A stretch of DNA of 64,000 nt, taken from contig CAJNOJ010000030.1 in NCBI GenBank assembly GCA_905250025.1, positions 434,001-498,000 on the forward strand, given 5' to 3'. Both the position numbers and the translations under genes were made by a program. Below the pieces are notes generated by a model. That model was not told the origin of the DNA, ran no database searches, and worked only from the letters and a program-made list of their open reading frames with translations. Shown here one piece after another: positions 1 to 11,600 of the stretch. How positions within the stretch are numbered: the stretch's first letter is position 1; the number at the start of each line of letters is the position of its first letter. Origin of the DNA: Adineta ricciae (taxonomy: Eukaryota; Rotifera; Eurotatoria; Adinetida; Adinetidae).

Positions 1-494
1 CACAATTTATCATTATTAATCTTTTAAAAAATCGAATAATCATCCACATAGACTTTGCCTTTTCATATCATGTCATATTGACAAGCAAATAGCGTTTTTC
101 GAAGTCTCTATTGGAAAAATGTCAAATTTTTCTTTTCTATTCATGTCATCATTATGATGTTCAAGCATTATCATCTTTTTTGTTTTGTCATATCATCATT
201 TCATCTCATAGAACAATGCCGACATACACAAAACAAAACAAAAATGATAGAGAAAAAAAAAGAAAGAACATAAAGAAGAAAAAGCGAAATACAACACGCA
301 CAAAGCAATGAACGTGAAAGACTGTTGGTGCATGAAAACTGCACCGTGGTTTTTGTTTTGTGCTAATAATCGAACATACAAAAAAAGAAGAAGAATCGCT
401 GTACAGAAAAAAAAGATATTCATCGATAAGTATGAATTTGAAACCAATCAATCAATCGATCGATTCTTGGAAAATATAGAAATGGGTCCGTGCA
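1..494. other. Intergenic, nothing recognised
   Basis: This AT-rich stretch lies downstream of the stop codon of the first ZNF608/609-like gene (transcribed leftwards) and probably contains its 3' untranslated region. The short open frames on both strands are low-complexity (Lys-rich on plus, Phe/Leu-rich on minus), which is what A-runs and T-runs give by chance. Confidence 0.5.
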
Positions 495-3400
495 TCACCG
501 AGTCTGATGTGTTGAAGATAAAGAACTTGTTGTTGTTGTTGTTGAAGGATGAAGGAGATTTTCATTCAGCGATGGTAAATCTGTTTCTAATGCATTTGAA
601 TCAGCATTTGAAGATGGGGATGGTACTTTTGGTAGTGATAAACGTCCAGAATCGAGAATATTTTTCACAGTGGAATCATCAGTACTATTTGAATTGGTTT
701 TACTGTTCGAACTAAAGAAAATTTGCCTTGAAATTCGATGCTAAGCATTTCTTTTTCTTACCAATTGGATGTTTGTTGCTGAATATAAGAACCATATTGT
801 TGTAAAAGCATTTGTGCTGTCCATGGTGCATTTGATATTATTGATTGATCGTTTTCATCAATTCTTCCATTAGTTGCTGTTAACAAATTGATTGTCGATG
901 GAGTGAGAGTTTTTTCGGAATCTTGGGTGACGTTTGCTATCGCTGTTGAAGGATCTTCATCTGATATATCCGAGTAGGCTGGTGATGACGGTGGTGGTGG
1001 TGGTGCAATTGTTGGAGTTAGATTGATGGGTACGAAAGATGAGGGTGGCGGAGTGGAAATCTTCAGAGTCTTTTTATTTTCATTGCTGGAGTCATTTTTC
1101 GTATTTGTCCGTGATTCATCGTTGATATGTAGTAAGAAATGATCGGGTGCTTTGACTTCATCTTGCTCGGTATTTGTCTCAGTGTTATTAAGAATAGATC
1201 TAAACAGGAAATTAGTTTTGTTCAATTTGCTAAGCTTATCTGGCTTGGAAGACGATGCACCAAGGACTTATTTCTCCTCAAGGAAAGAATAAGAATTAAA
1301 TATTGCTCGAGAGAATACTTCATCTCTGGAGAGAGAGTATGAGAGATGAAATAGTATTATTTAGAATAAAAGTCAATAGATGAATATGTTAGAAGGGCAT
1401 TTTTCTCTCTTCCTTTTTAAAGCTTTGGATTTATCGATAAGAAGAAAAAAAAATGTCCTCAAAATATGTATATTTAGTTAATGAAACGTACTTGGTCGGA
1501 TTGGTCGAAACGGGAATAGTTGATGGTTCATTATTGATTAAAGGTGATGAGAGAACAAGATTCGAAGATATTTGCGGACATGGCCATGTCAGTGTTGTTG
1601 AACGTTGATGATCGGGAGAAGAACGAGGTGATGGTCGACGTACATAATCAGCCACATTAGCTAGAATGTGTGCAACATCTTCTTCGTCTCGTGTATTCGC
1701 TTGTGGCATTGACGTGGAGCTGTTGGCATCTGTTTTTTTATGAGCATTACTTAGATGATAATTAAGAGCTAAGGTTGAAACGAATCGTTTACAACATTGC
1801 GATTCGGGACATGTAATTAATTGTCCTTCCGGATTTGATGATGATGATGACGACGACGGTGGAAAAAATGTTGTATTTGCTCGAAAAGGTGAGGACAACG
1901 GCGACGAAGTGTTTGATGTTGCATTCGAGGAGGTAGTGGTACTAGTTTCATCTATAGAACTGAGATTTATTCGTTTTGACTGTCTTGTTTTGATGTTATT
2001 TCGTAGCTTTCGATCGTCTGAACCTGATGAATTCATATACAACGAATATTGTTGAGGCAAAGATGTCGACTGAGAATTCAAACAACGATTATTACCACCG
2101 GCGCTCGTACGCTTCGTACGACTAGTTTTATTACTATGTCGAGCATCGTAATCACTTGTTGGTGATTCACATATTAATCTAATAGAAAGAAAAAAAAAAC
2201 AAACGAAGTAACAAATTCGTCCGAAGAAAGAAAAACAAGAAAATTGGTAATTATTGATATTTACCTAGGACATGCCCAGTCTTGTTTTGTTGAATCAAGT
2301 AATGTTCCAACATACGTTTTCCCTCGCCATGTTACATTAACCACGAGTACGCCTATAATTTAAAAAGAAAGAAAATATGTATATTTGAAAATAATAAGAA
2401 AAACAAATTGAAAATTTTCTCTAATCAAGACATTCTCTCGATCTTTGTTGACAAGGTCAATCCTTGAAACAACAATTGCTAATTCACGTACAGGTGAGAG
2501 AGACAGATAATATTAATCTTTTGTCAATAGAATGGAGAGAAATTTTACTTATCATAAATAATTGATGCGTATCAACATACATGATTAATTGATTTTATAT
2601 TTCTATATACATACATAATTATCCACGCACAAGCATTACTCGAGCCAGAAAATGAAAATTTGCCGATGGGCAAAGTTCATCTTGCTTTTGTTTTTTAGAA
2701 GAAGAAAAGACGTTTCCGTTCGTCATCAAAAGACATGATGATAAGATTGCATACACACTTAACAATCACATATATTCATGTGAAGAGAAAATAAAACATG
2801 TTTTGAGTTGTTCTCTGACAACATACCATATAACAACAAGCCGAGAAACACTTGCAAATACGAAGAAACTTCATCGTTCTCTTTCATCGCTGTCATCAAG
2901 AGGACACACACACACATGCATAGAAAATGCAACGGTAACATCTGTTTAGTTTGATAATTTATGATCGATATTAAAGCGTATACGTTCTTTTGTACGATTA
3001 TGATTAGAATGATGAAGAGTTACAAACAAGTCTGATTAAGTTCGCTTACCGCTGTCAGTTTCATTCCAAACGATGCCTTCTAATACAACACTTGTACCCT
3101 AATGACAAGGCAAGAAAAAGATATTCATGGCGTTGAGAGTGAATGAAAGAAAAACAACGAGATACGTACAGGCTCACAGGGACCAAGCTGATCAGGTTCA
3201 GTAGCTAAACCAATGGAGACTGTTTCAACACTGGCATCCACTTTAGTTGATGATGACTGCTTAAGNCTTACCGCTGTCAGTTTCATTCCAAACGATGCCT
3301 TCTAATACAACACTTGTACCCTAATGACAAGGCAAGAAAAAGATATCCATGGCGTTGAGAGTGAAAGAAAGAAAAACAACGAGATACGTACAGGCTCACA

Positions 3401-3956
3401 GGGACCAAGCTGATCAGGTTCAGTAGCTAAACCAATGGAGACTGTTTCAACACTGGCATCCACTTTAGTTGATGATGACTGCTTAAGAAAACAAAAGAAA
3501 AAAAAATGACATTTTTTACATAAATACATATGGTTGATTTCACTGACTCAAGTAAACTAAAGTATAAAGTAAATAAAATCAACACGACGGAGAACTTACA
3601 CTTAAATCATCTTGTTTGAATCGCTTCATCGATAAACTATCGTCAAGATTTGGTGTCAAATCATTGTTGTTATTATCAATCGTCATCGAACGTTTGGTTA
3701 CTTGTTGTTTACCATTAAATGCAGGTGAAGATGGCCGACGTGTAGTTGAATTAGGAATAGGACGTTTTAAACGTTGATTATTAGTGTTATTATCGTCGTT
3801 TGTCATTGGTAATGAATTTGATTGCCGCTTTATTTTAAGTATCAGCGGTGAAGATGATAAACTATTATTCACATCATTTTCATTCGATAATGGTGATTGA
3901 GTTGCTTGCAATTTCGACGTTATTGATGTTGAACGTTGTTCAATAAGAAGATTCAT
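495..3956 (-). CDS. ZNF608/ZNF609 (scribbler/brakeless)-like zinc-finger protein, paralogue 1
   Basis: Seven exons can be read on the minus strand: 3956-3600, 3481-3392, 3320-3272 (these two also occur as copies at 3259-3170 and 3098-3050), 2352-2265, 2178-1492, 1199-762 and 711-495. All junctions are GT-AG and the phases agree, giving about 641 aa. Exons 2-4 encode the block that marks the ZNF608/609 and Drosophila sbb family: [31 protein letters not shown] and the end DWACPR. Exon 5 carries one C2H2 finger (CPESQC, then a pair of His in YHLSNAH). The rest is Ser/Thr/Asn-rich with a proline run. Family members are nuclear transcriptional co-regulators; the exact role here is inferred. The protein is shorter than vertebrate ZNF609 (about 1400 aa). 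The final exon, rich in Thr and Ser, has no ATG and was found by extending past the donor at 762/761. The start at 3956 is the first ATG of exon 1; an upstream 5' exon cannot be excluded. Confidence 0.8.
3045..3487. repeat. 221-bp direct duplication split by one N (3266); assembly artefact
   Basis: Bases 3045-3265 and 3267-3487 are the same 221-bp sequence with two differences visible by eye. They meet at a single N at 3266. The repeat carries exons 2 and 3 of the ZNF608/609-like gene plus the intron between them, so a literal reading duplicates both exons. A second pair of identical length and layout lies at 4490-4932. The shared length and single-N junctions indicate overlapping contig ends joined without collapsing the overlap, not a real exon duplication. 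Confidence 0.85.
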
Positions 3957-4489
3957 CGTTTAACAAGCCAGCTCATGCTGTTGTGGTCTGATTTAGTTAT
4001 CGTCGATATATGTATATATTTGTCTGAGTCGATTAGGTATTCCTATAGAAGGAAGGAACAATAACAAATGCACATAAGAAAAAAAGAAAATAACGCACGT
4101 ATTGGCAATTAAGGACGGGTTCGGATTAGAAGAAGAAAGTCATATGCATACTATTATTACTGCTGCCTGCTGTTGTTACTGCTACGATTTATTCCCTTTC
4201 TTTCTCTTTCTGTTTTTTTCTATCGACGGGTCAGTCTATTTCACATTTGTGAAGAACAAAGAAAGTATTAACATGACGAGAAGAAGAAAAGATCGTTTGT
4301 CGTTCTGCATATATATATATATATAGTATTCTCTTTAGATGCGTGTATGTGTGTGCGTTTGCTTACGGAGAGTGATGATTGCTGTGTCGTATTTTTTTTC
4401 TCTTTTTCTTTTTTTTTGTCGTCTCCAGAGAAATGAATGTGCTGATGTAGAAAAGATATTTTTCTCCTTCCTTTCTATCGTTCGTATGG

Positions 4490-4932
4490 ACTCGACCAAA
4501 GAAGGGAGGTGGGAGAGCGAGGAAAAAAAAGAAAAATGTAGACTCTCACTCGTCTTTCTAATGCCTATCTTACGCGCCTTTATATGTTATTAAAAGAGTT
4601 TCGAGCGAACGCACGTTCTTTGCTTATATGCGCTTCTCCTTTCACTTCCCCTACTTTTTTTGCCTACACACACACATACAAGTAGACAAATGGATTCGAG
4701 GTCTACAGATNACTCGACCAAAGAAGGGAGGTGGGAGAGCGAGGAAAAAAAAGAAAAATGTAGACTCTCACTCGTCTTTCTAATGCCTATCTTACGCGCC
4801 TTTATATGTTATTAAAAGAGTTTCGAGCGAACGCACGTTCTTTGCTTATATGCGCTTCTCCTTTCACTTCCCCTACTTTTTTTGCCTACACACACACATA
4901 CAAGTAGACAAATGGATTCGAGGTCTACAGAT
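4490..4932. repeat. Second 221-bp direct duplication split by one N (4711); assembly artefact
   Basis: Bases 4490-4710 and 4712-4932 are an apparently identical 221-bp sequence in direct orientation, joined by a single N at 4711. The sequence is non-coding. Its length equals that of the pair at 3045-3487, which supports a common origin in assembly or scaffolding. Confidence 0.87.
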
Positions 4933-6039
4933 GCCATTACTCTTTCTTTTCTCCACTCTCACATCAGTCGACTTCCATCTCATCACTATCATTGTCAACA
5001 AGACGTTTCAGACTATGTTGGCAAATTCGTGGTTACACTACTCGTGATAAGCTATATTTGTCTATACGCCTATCAGCAAAGAAACACTCAAGTCTCTTTT
5101 TTGCGTTTTTCCCCTCTTATTTCTTCAAGAGGTTCTTAAATTGTATTGAAAGAAACCTTGTTTTTTAATTGACATCTCGATTTCTTTCATATCAATGGTA
5201 TAATTTTACAAATATAAAGAAAATGAAATGAATCTGATACTACTTCTCTACTTGTCGTAGTCTCCGTGTGTAGATATACATTAAGTAAATATGTCTATTA
5301 CACGTAATATCAACGGGTCATATGTCGATAATGATGTTTTTGAATCTTTACGTTTTTGTATACATAAGATGAAGAGAAAAAAGGCGAAGAAAAAGGAAGT
5401 TATAGTTAATATTTATATAACCTTTTCTTTGAGACAAGATGGAAACTTCAGATTTGATTGCTCTTATAATCGAAAGAATAAATATCGATACTACACATTT
5501 GACATGTTACGATCTAATGCGATCGAGAACAAAAAGAGGAAAGAAAAACAATGCTTGCAATTGAAATCCAAACGGAAATTACGTCACAAGAGGAAACTGC
5601 GATTATGAATCGACATGCCTCATCTAATCGATGAGAAGGGGGCGAAGAATACAATTGAATTCACTAGCTTAAGAGACTTTCATCTACTTGAATAAACAAA
5701 AGACGACATCAACAAGTTTCTCAAAAAAGACGGAGAAGAAAAGAAAACATGAACCATCAACATCATCGTTTACCAAAATGGAATGAGTTAAGTGACACGA
5801 ATGCTAAGCGCATTCATTCTTCATTGTCGCACATTGATCTCTATTTTTTTATATTGTTTTTGTTTTTTTATTGTTTTGTGTGTTGATTACACACTAATAA
5901 TAGTAGTAGTAAGTTGTAATATAGTAATAGTAGTAAAGGAAAGAGAGAAAGAAAGAGAGAATAAATTTACACAAAAAGTTATGTCTCTTTCTCTGGGAAC
6001 ATAGAACATTCGACTAGAATAGATAAACTGAATGAAAGA

Positions 6040-6058
6040 ATATATATATATATATATG
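6040..6058. repeat. (TA)n microsatellite
   Basis: A run of about nine TA units lies in the probable 3' untranslated region of paralogue 2. A similar TA run is at 4309-4325. No function is inferred. Confidence 0.8.
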
Positions 6059-6196
6059 TACAAAAACAATGATGAGAACAGCAAATAAACAAAAGGAAAG
6101 GAACCAGAGTTTACTAGACATTAGAGCACCTTGCCATCTATGTGTTAGCAGAACAAGATCGATTGAAATAAGTATCTGAACAAATATAAATACAAC

Positions 6197-7340
6197 CTAG
6201 TGCGATGTTTTTGACAAAGAAGGCACTGATGGATAATGAGGTAATGTTAATGAATTAAAATAAAGTTGTGCTGGCATCGAAAGAAATGGCGATGGTATCG
6301 TGGATGATTGAGAAGAGAGTTTATTGAATGTTGGTAAATTGAATGCATTTGTTGAACCATGTCGTGAAGAGAAATAACTCGATGGATCGACTATTTCCGA
6401 AGGAAAGTGGTATGGTAATAGATTGTGGTTCGCTTTTTGTTCAAAATTTAAGGTCGTCGTTTTGGTGGACAGATCTGCTGGAATCGTTGTCGTTGTGTCT
6501 GAGGATAATTGATTTTCTGTAGTAGTCGATAATGGTGGGCTCGATGATGTTGTACTTGCGCCGCTTGTCATTGGACTAAGGCTTCGATTTGAATCATTAT
6601 CACCTATCTCTTCATCATGACCACCGCGATTACTATTCGTTATAGTCTGTTTTTCTTCGTTTAAGGAATTTGCGTCATCTTCATCATTGGCATTCACCGA
6701 TGATGGTAGAACATTGGGTGTGCCGTCATCCGTTTTCGTTAATAACGGTGGCGTTGGAGGAATTTTGAATGATTGATTTTTGCTTGTTGAACTTGGAGTT
6801 ACTGTTGTACTTGATCCTCGCCGTTTTCCATTACGTAAAATACGTTCACTTGAATCATGTGTAGATGGTATCGACGTTAATTGCTGATCACGATTATGAT
6901 TTTGTTTTGTGGAACGAACATCAGATTTATATCTACGAAAAAACAGTCATTGTGGAACAACTACGAATTAACCGGAACTAAAAAATCAACCTACCGTGGT
7001 GGAGCCCAGTTTTGCTCAGTAGTATTTAACAAGGCACCAACATAAGTTTTACCTTAAAACATCATGTGGTCTAATGATATCAATTCACATTGACATGACT
7101 TACCTCGCCAAGTGATATTGACGACAAGTACACCTATTAAATAACATGATTACTGAAATTTATTTTCTCTAGCTCAACTAATTTACCTTTATCAGTTTCA
7201 TTCCAAACGATGCCTTGAAGAACAACGTTGGTACCTGGTTCACAGGAGCCAAAAGAAGCTTCGTCAGTTAGGGATGATTGATCGACTGTTTCAAGAGAAG
7301 TTTTCTTTGGTGATAGGGCTTTTTCATCATGTTTAGTCAT
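6197..7340 (-). CDS. ZNF608/ZNF609-like protein, paralogue 2, without a zinc finger
   Basis: Four coding exons (7340-7187, 7133-7104, 7052-6995, 6932-6197) join in phase to give about 325 aa. The N-terminal 100 residues contain the family block ([37 protein letters not shown]). This aligns closely with paralogue 1, including near-identical DNA across the exon that encodes VWNETD. The last exon is Ser/Thr/Pro-rich and has no Cys/His pair, so the C2H2 finger of paralogue 1 is absent. Paralogue 1 has a single exon across the GKTYVG region; here it is interrupted by an intron of about 50 bp after TWRG. An acceptor-like AG just upstream of the ATG (near 7353) suggests a spliced or trans-spliced 5' leader. 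It may retain protein-binding but not finger-mediated functions (inference). Confidence 0.77.
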
Positions 7341-8633
7341 ACGTGGATTTTTCTAAATAAAGAAAAAAAACCGTCAGAATATTGACAACATAAACAAGGG
7401 GAATATTTAAATAAATCAATTGGCAGATTTACACATTTCTTCTGTCTCTTTAAGATAAGTATTGTACAATGACGACGACGACAAATAGCAGACAGACATA
7501 GGACAGAACAAGAAGAAATAAAGCAGCTGCATGAGAGTATATATTCATGGAGAAAAGTAAATAAGGCGAACATACACACGCACACATCAAGATATCATTA
7601 TCCCTCGGGGATGCCGTGTATGTGTATGTGTGTGAAAGAGAAATAGAGATTGAATTTCCTTTTTCTATCTTTCGTGCTTCAATTGTNNNGACGACGGCGA
7701 CGACGACGGAGAAGAAAGCAGTGTAGATAAATGAATGTGTATAATATGTTTCACTCCTATCAACTGACTGACTACCGCCTGCGGCGATGATCAAGATGAA
7801 AATGATTAACATTCATTCAAATAATGAGTCAGTCTGTTCGTATGTATGTATGTGGAATGTGATGATGATGATGACATGCAATGGCAAAGCAAAGGAAAAC
7901 GATAGATCACGTACATAACAATGACAATAACAGAAATAGCCGAACGGTCTATAGCGAGAGGACCTTCTTATCTTGATTACAGAATAATGTTTAGCCCAAA
8001 TGCGTAAATATAACTTTACATAAGAAAATTTTCATTCATATTCCAAATCTCTCGTTTTCTCGAAAATCGAGAGAAGAACGCAAAAGGAAAGCAAAATGAA
8101 AATCACGTGATTGAATACATATATCTCGCATTAGATTCGACATCGACGAGAGCATTTTCAGTAGAAAGCAGAGGAGAGAAGAAAAAAAAGAAATGCATGC
8201 CGATAATGACCCATTTGCAATCGAGTACACCCTACGGGTAGCGATCATCCAAATGTACTCTCGTCGCTGACCAATAGGCACTGATGTGCTTCCATCAATT
8301 TCTAAATCGGACTGATCCGTTCTCTTTGCTCTTCCTTTTTGTTCTCAAGGGCGTGATGTTCGCAACGGAGCCATCAACAATTCCATTTTGTAATATTAAT
8401 CGTATTGATTTTTCGAGAAATTTATTTGACTTGGTTTATGTTCAATAAGAAAAAAAATCAATAAGAGACAAACAAATAACAATTGATCGGACAAGAAAAA
8501 TAAGAAGAAATATCTTGACTAGGCTTTCATAATTGGTTTCTATGTACAATTGAATAAAGATCATTTGGAAAGACGTTTTGTCGAACTAAAGTACACGTAT
8601 ATACATTGAATGGGTAAATCGATGAAATAAGGC
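7341..8633. other. Intergenic region with assembly gap at 7687-7689
   Basis: About 1.3 kb between PDS5 (upstream in transcription) and ZNF608/609-like paralogue 2. It contains CA/TG runs near 7571-7635 and three N at 7687-7689 next to a GAC/GACGAC trinucleotide stretch, which is a likely cause of the gap. No exon with family similarity was seen. The promoter of paralogue 2 should lie here. Confidence 0.45.
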
Positions 8634-11600
8634 TTACCGAGCTGTAGCTGAACCTTTTCGTTTTCGACTAAAAAGGAAAACAAACAGAGGGTGAATTGTT
8701 AAAATTGAAGTTTTTCTTCAAAACCTTCTTTTCTCATTTTCTTTTTCTTCTTGTTGTCTTCGTTGTTCTTCCTGCTCTTCATCGTCATCGTCATCATCGA
8801 TTGTTTCACTTGAACTTGATGGTGGTTCTCTTGCGCGGTATCGTTGTCGTTTCTTATTCGGCGAATTCTTCTTTGGTTTCATCTTCTTCTTCTGCTTCTT
8901 CTTCTCGTGATCATCATCTTCATCATCCGATGCGATAGTTGTTGCCGGTGTAATCGCCATTTCACTGAATTCGGTTTCGTTGTCCGTATTATCATCTAGA
9001 ACCATTGATTCGTCCTTTTTCGAACGTTTCGTCACCTTCTTTTCTTTATAAAAGTCGGGCAAATAACTTTTTGTATTCAAATTTGTCTAGAAGGGAAGAA
9101 GTTTTCGAGATGAACTGAACAACACAACCTTTCACTCACAAAATTTGGTGATGTGAAAAGAAGTGGTTCTCCGGAGAGATTATTTCGTGAGTCGGCAAAA
9201 TCATACGCTTCGAGCGGCGATAAATCCGCAAATACTGATTGAAATATATCAACAACCAAATAAATACGCTAGTTGACAAACAAAGAATGGCTATCATTGA
9301 TCAAATAGATCGAACTTTACTCACGTAATGTAGTTTGTCGTCAAGTGGATCAGCTTTCGAACGACTATGTTTGATTGAATGGAGTAGTTTAGGTATAGCA
9401 CCATGGAAGCGTTTGTTCGTTTTCTCACGAGCTTGTAATATCAAACGTAGAATCCATTTCACTGAACTATGGGACGAAGTTTGATGAGGATCGAATTGAG
9501 AAGAAAGACTCGACATACTTTGTAATCGATTCAAGAACCTCTCGGTCGATTTCGACAACTAGACTTCGATTATTTGCATGTAAATACACCATCAATGAGA
9601 TACACTTCTCAGGTAACAAACGTTGCATTGTTTCAACTAAGAAGTAACAAAAGAGTTCGAACAGGAGACGAATAAGTACGATCAAATACCTGATCCTCTC
9701 GAAGCTAAGATATATAATCGTTCCATAACTGATTTAAGGTTTTTGGCAGTTGTCAGATCTTCGTCATCGTTGGGCACAGAAACTGTGAAACCAAGAAATA
9801 AAACGGACAATTTCCATTGTGCTACTCGATTTAAAATACGTTGAAGAAAGCGATGACGAACATGAGCATTTTGATGCTAAATGTAAAAAGAAATTGATAT
9901 GTGATTAATCGGATTTGTCTTGTCAAGCATACCGTTGCAGCAGCAGATAATTCAACGTAATTTGTCGGCGCAAAACTGTGAAAAACTTCTGGAATTTCTA
10001 GCATTCGAAGAACTTCAATGGATGCTTGTAATTGTAAAAAATGTCGGCCGAGTCTTTGATAAACAAACAAAAAATATTTTGAGAAAATACAAGAATGTGA
10101 AACCGACTCATCCTTGGGAAAAATAAGAACATCTTTGATTAACTTCAATAGGAATTTCAATAACGAATTGATTGTGTCAATTCGATCTTCATCATCGGTA
10201 TCTTCATTGTCATCGTCCTCGTTATCTGTCAGAAAAGTATTTCCATGGCGCTGAACACGAATACAGTTAGCTGAGCGTGAGAGAAATTTCAGTTGATTAG
10301 CCTATAGACAAACATGAACGAAGAGCTCATTCTATTTCGGATTTACATACTCTCATTTGAATGTCATCTGAAATTTCATCGAAAGATTTCATGGGTTCAC
10401 CGAGGCTTTTTGGCTAAATGGAAAAAATAGATTCATATGAAATGAACAAGATATGTATTACGTTGTGAAAGTGACGTAAGATAACTTTGATGATTTGTTG
10501 CAGGATACTGAACATGGTTCGTGTCGATGGTGCATATTTTACGATATGACTAAGCAATAACCATCGATGCGATGATGCCGAACCATCTGTTGACCACCAG
10601 GATGTTTTTGTCTAGAAGAGAACAGATAAGACATATCGACTTAGTTTGATAAGATTACTTTGCCGAATAAGCTGTGTGTAATGATATGTTCCAGTTGTTG
10701 TTCATTGGATCCAACAATTGGTACAAGTGCACGCACTGCCCATTTACCCATTGTTGTCGTATCACCTTTATTAATTACGTCAACCAATACATCAACTAAA
10801 CGACTAGATTATCGTAGCAAAAGAAACGAGAGAATAATCTGATGAAGATGCAGAAGTTGTCATAATTTACTCAATAAGTGTAGTTTTGATGGAACCTGGC
10901 CCGAGTAATGCACCAAATTCAGCTAGGATACCAAAAACAAATGTACCTGAAAGTAAACTATCGAGAACTAATGTAATTCGGTGGAATGAACTCACTGAGT
11001 ACTGGTCGATTTTCATCAATAACTGCAATGAATTTCTCCAAGATTTCAACATCCATACAACTCTCCAAATAGGGTCGAAGTACCTTGACATTGACACGTT
11101 GTAATTCGAGAAGAATGGTTTACAGCGTCATCTTACTTTCGTCAACTTTCCCATTTGTTTGATACATCGATGTTGACGTTGATCATTTTTTTGTGATCGA
11201 AGATTTGTTGTTACTGAAGAAGAAGACGAAGACGAACGAATGTCATCGTCATCATCATCGTCATCGTCATCCGCCTGTTCTTCTAATTGCGCTTCTGAAC
11301 AAAGAAACAATTGAAAATAATCGTGTTGTTCGTTCAGTATCGAATATTTACCGTCATTGAAGTAAGTTTGCGCTGATGAAGGAAACTCTTCGAGAAAATC
11401 ATGAGAAAAAACGATTGATACTCGACTGGCTAAACGATCCTCAACGAGTTGAACAGCTTCATTAATTGTTACTGTTGAGTCATCCATAGTTGTTGTCTAA
11501 AGAAAGAAAGAAAGCTTGTTTAAAAACGGCAAGAGATCCATTGGACTTTCAATATTTACATCTGCCGTTCTGGAAAACGTCGTATCCACTAATGTCGATT

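Larger units (their letters stand above)
3957..6196. other. Intergenic region between the two ZNF608/609-like paralogues
   Basis: About 2.2 kb upstream of paralogue 1 and downstream of paralogue 2. It holds A/T homopolymers, short TA and CA tracts, and the split duplication at 4490-4932. Open frames such as the 105-codon Lys-rich one at 5291-5608 show only biased composition and no family motif. Promoter and 5' untranslated exons of paralogue 1 are expected here but none can be placed. Confidence 0.45.

Noticed and set aside
308-715. 135-codon plus-strand open frame
   Set aside because: It is antisense to the last coding exon of the ZNF608/609-like gene (495-711 minus), whose frame joins in phase to the preceding exon. 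The plus frame is Lys-rich and without motif.
3045-3487. Genuine tandem exon duplication in the ZNF608/609-like gene
   Set aside because: The copies are separated by one N and match in length a second, non-coding pair nearby. An unmerged assembly overlap explains both.
5291-5608. 105-codon Lys/Arg-rich plus frame
   Set aside because: Composition follows from A-rich DNA. No splice structure, motif or family resemblance.
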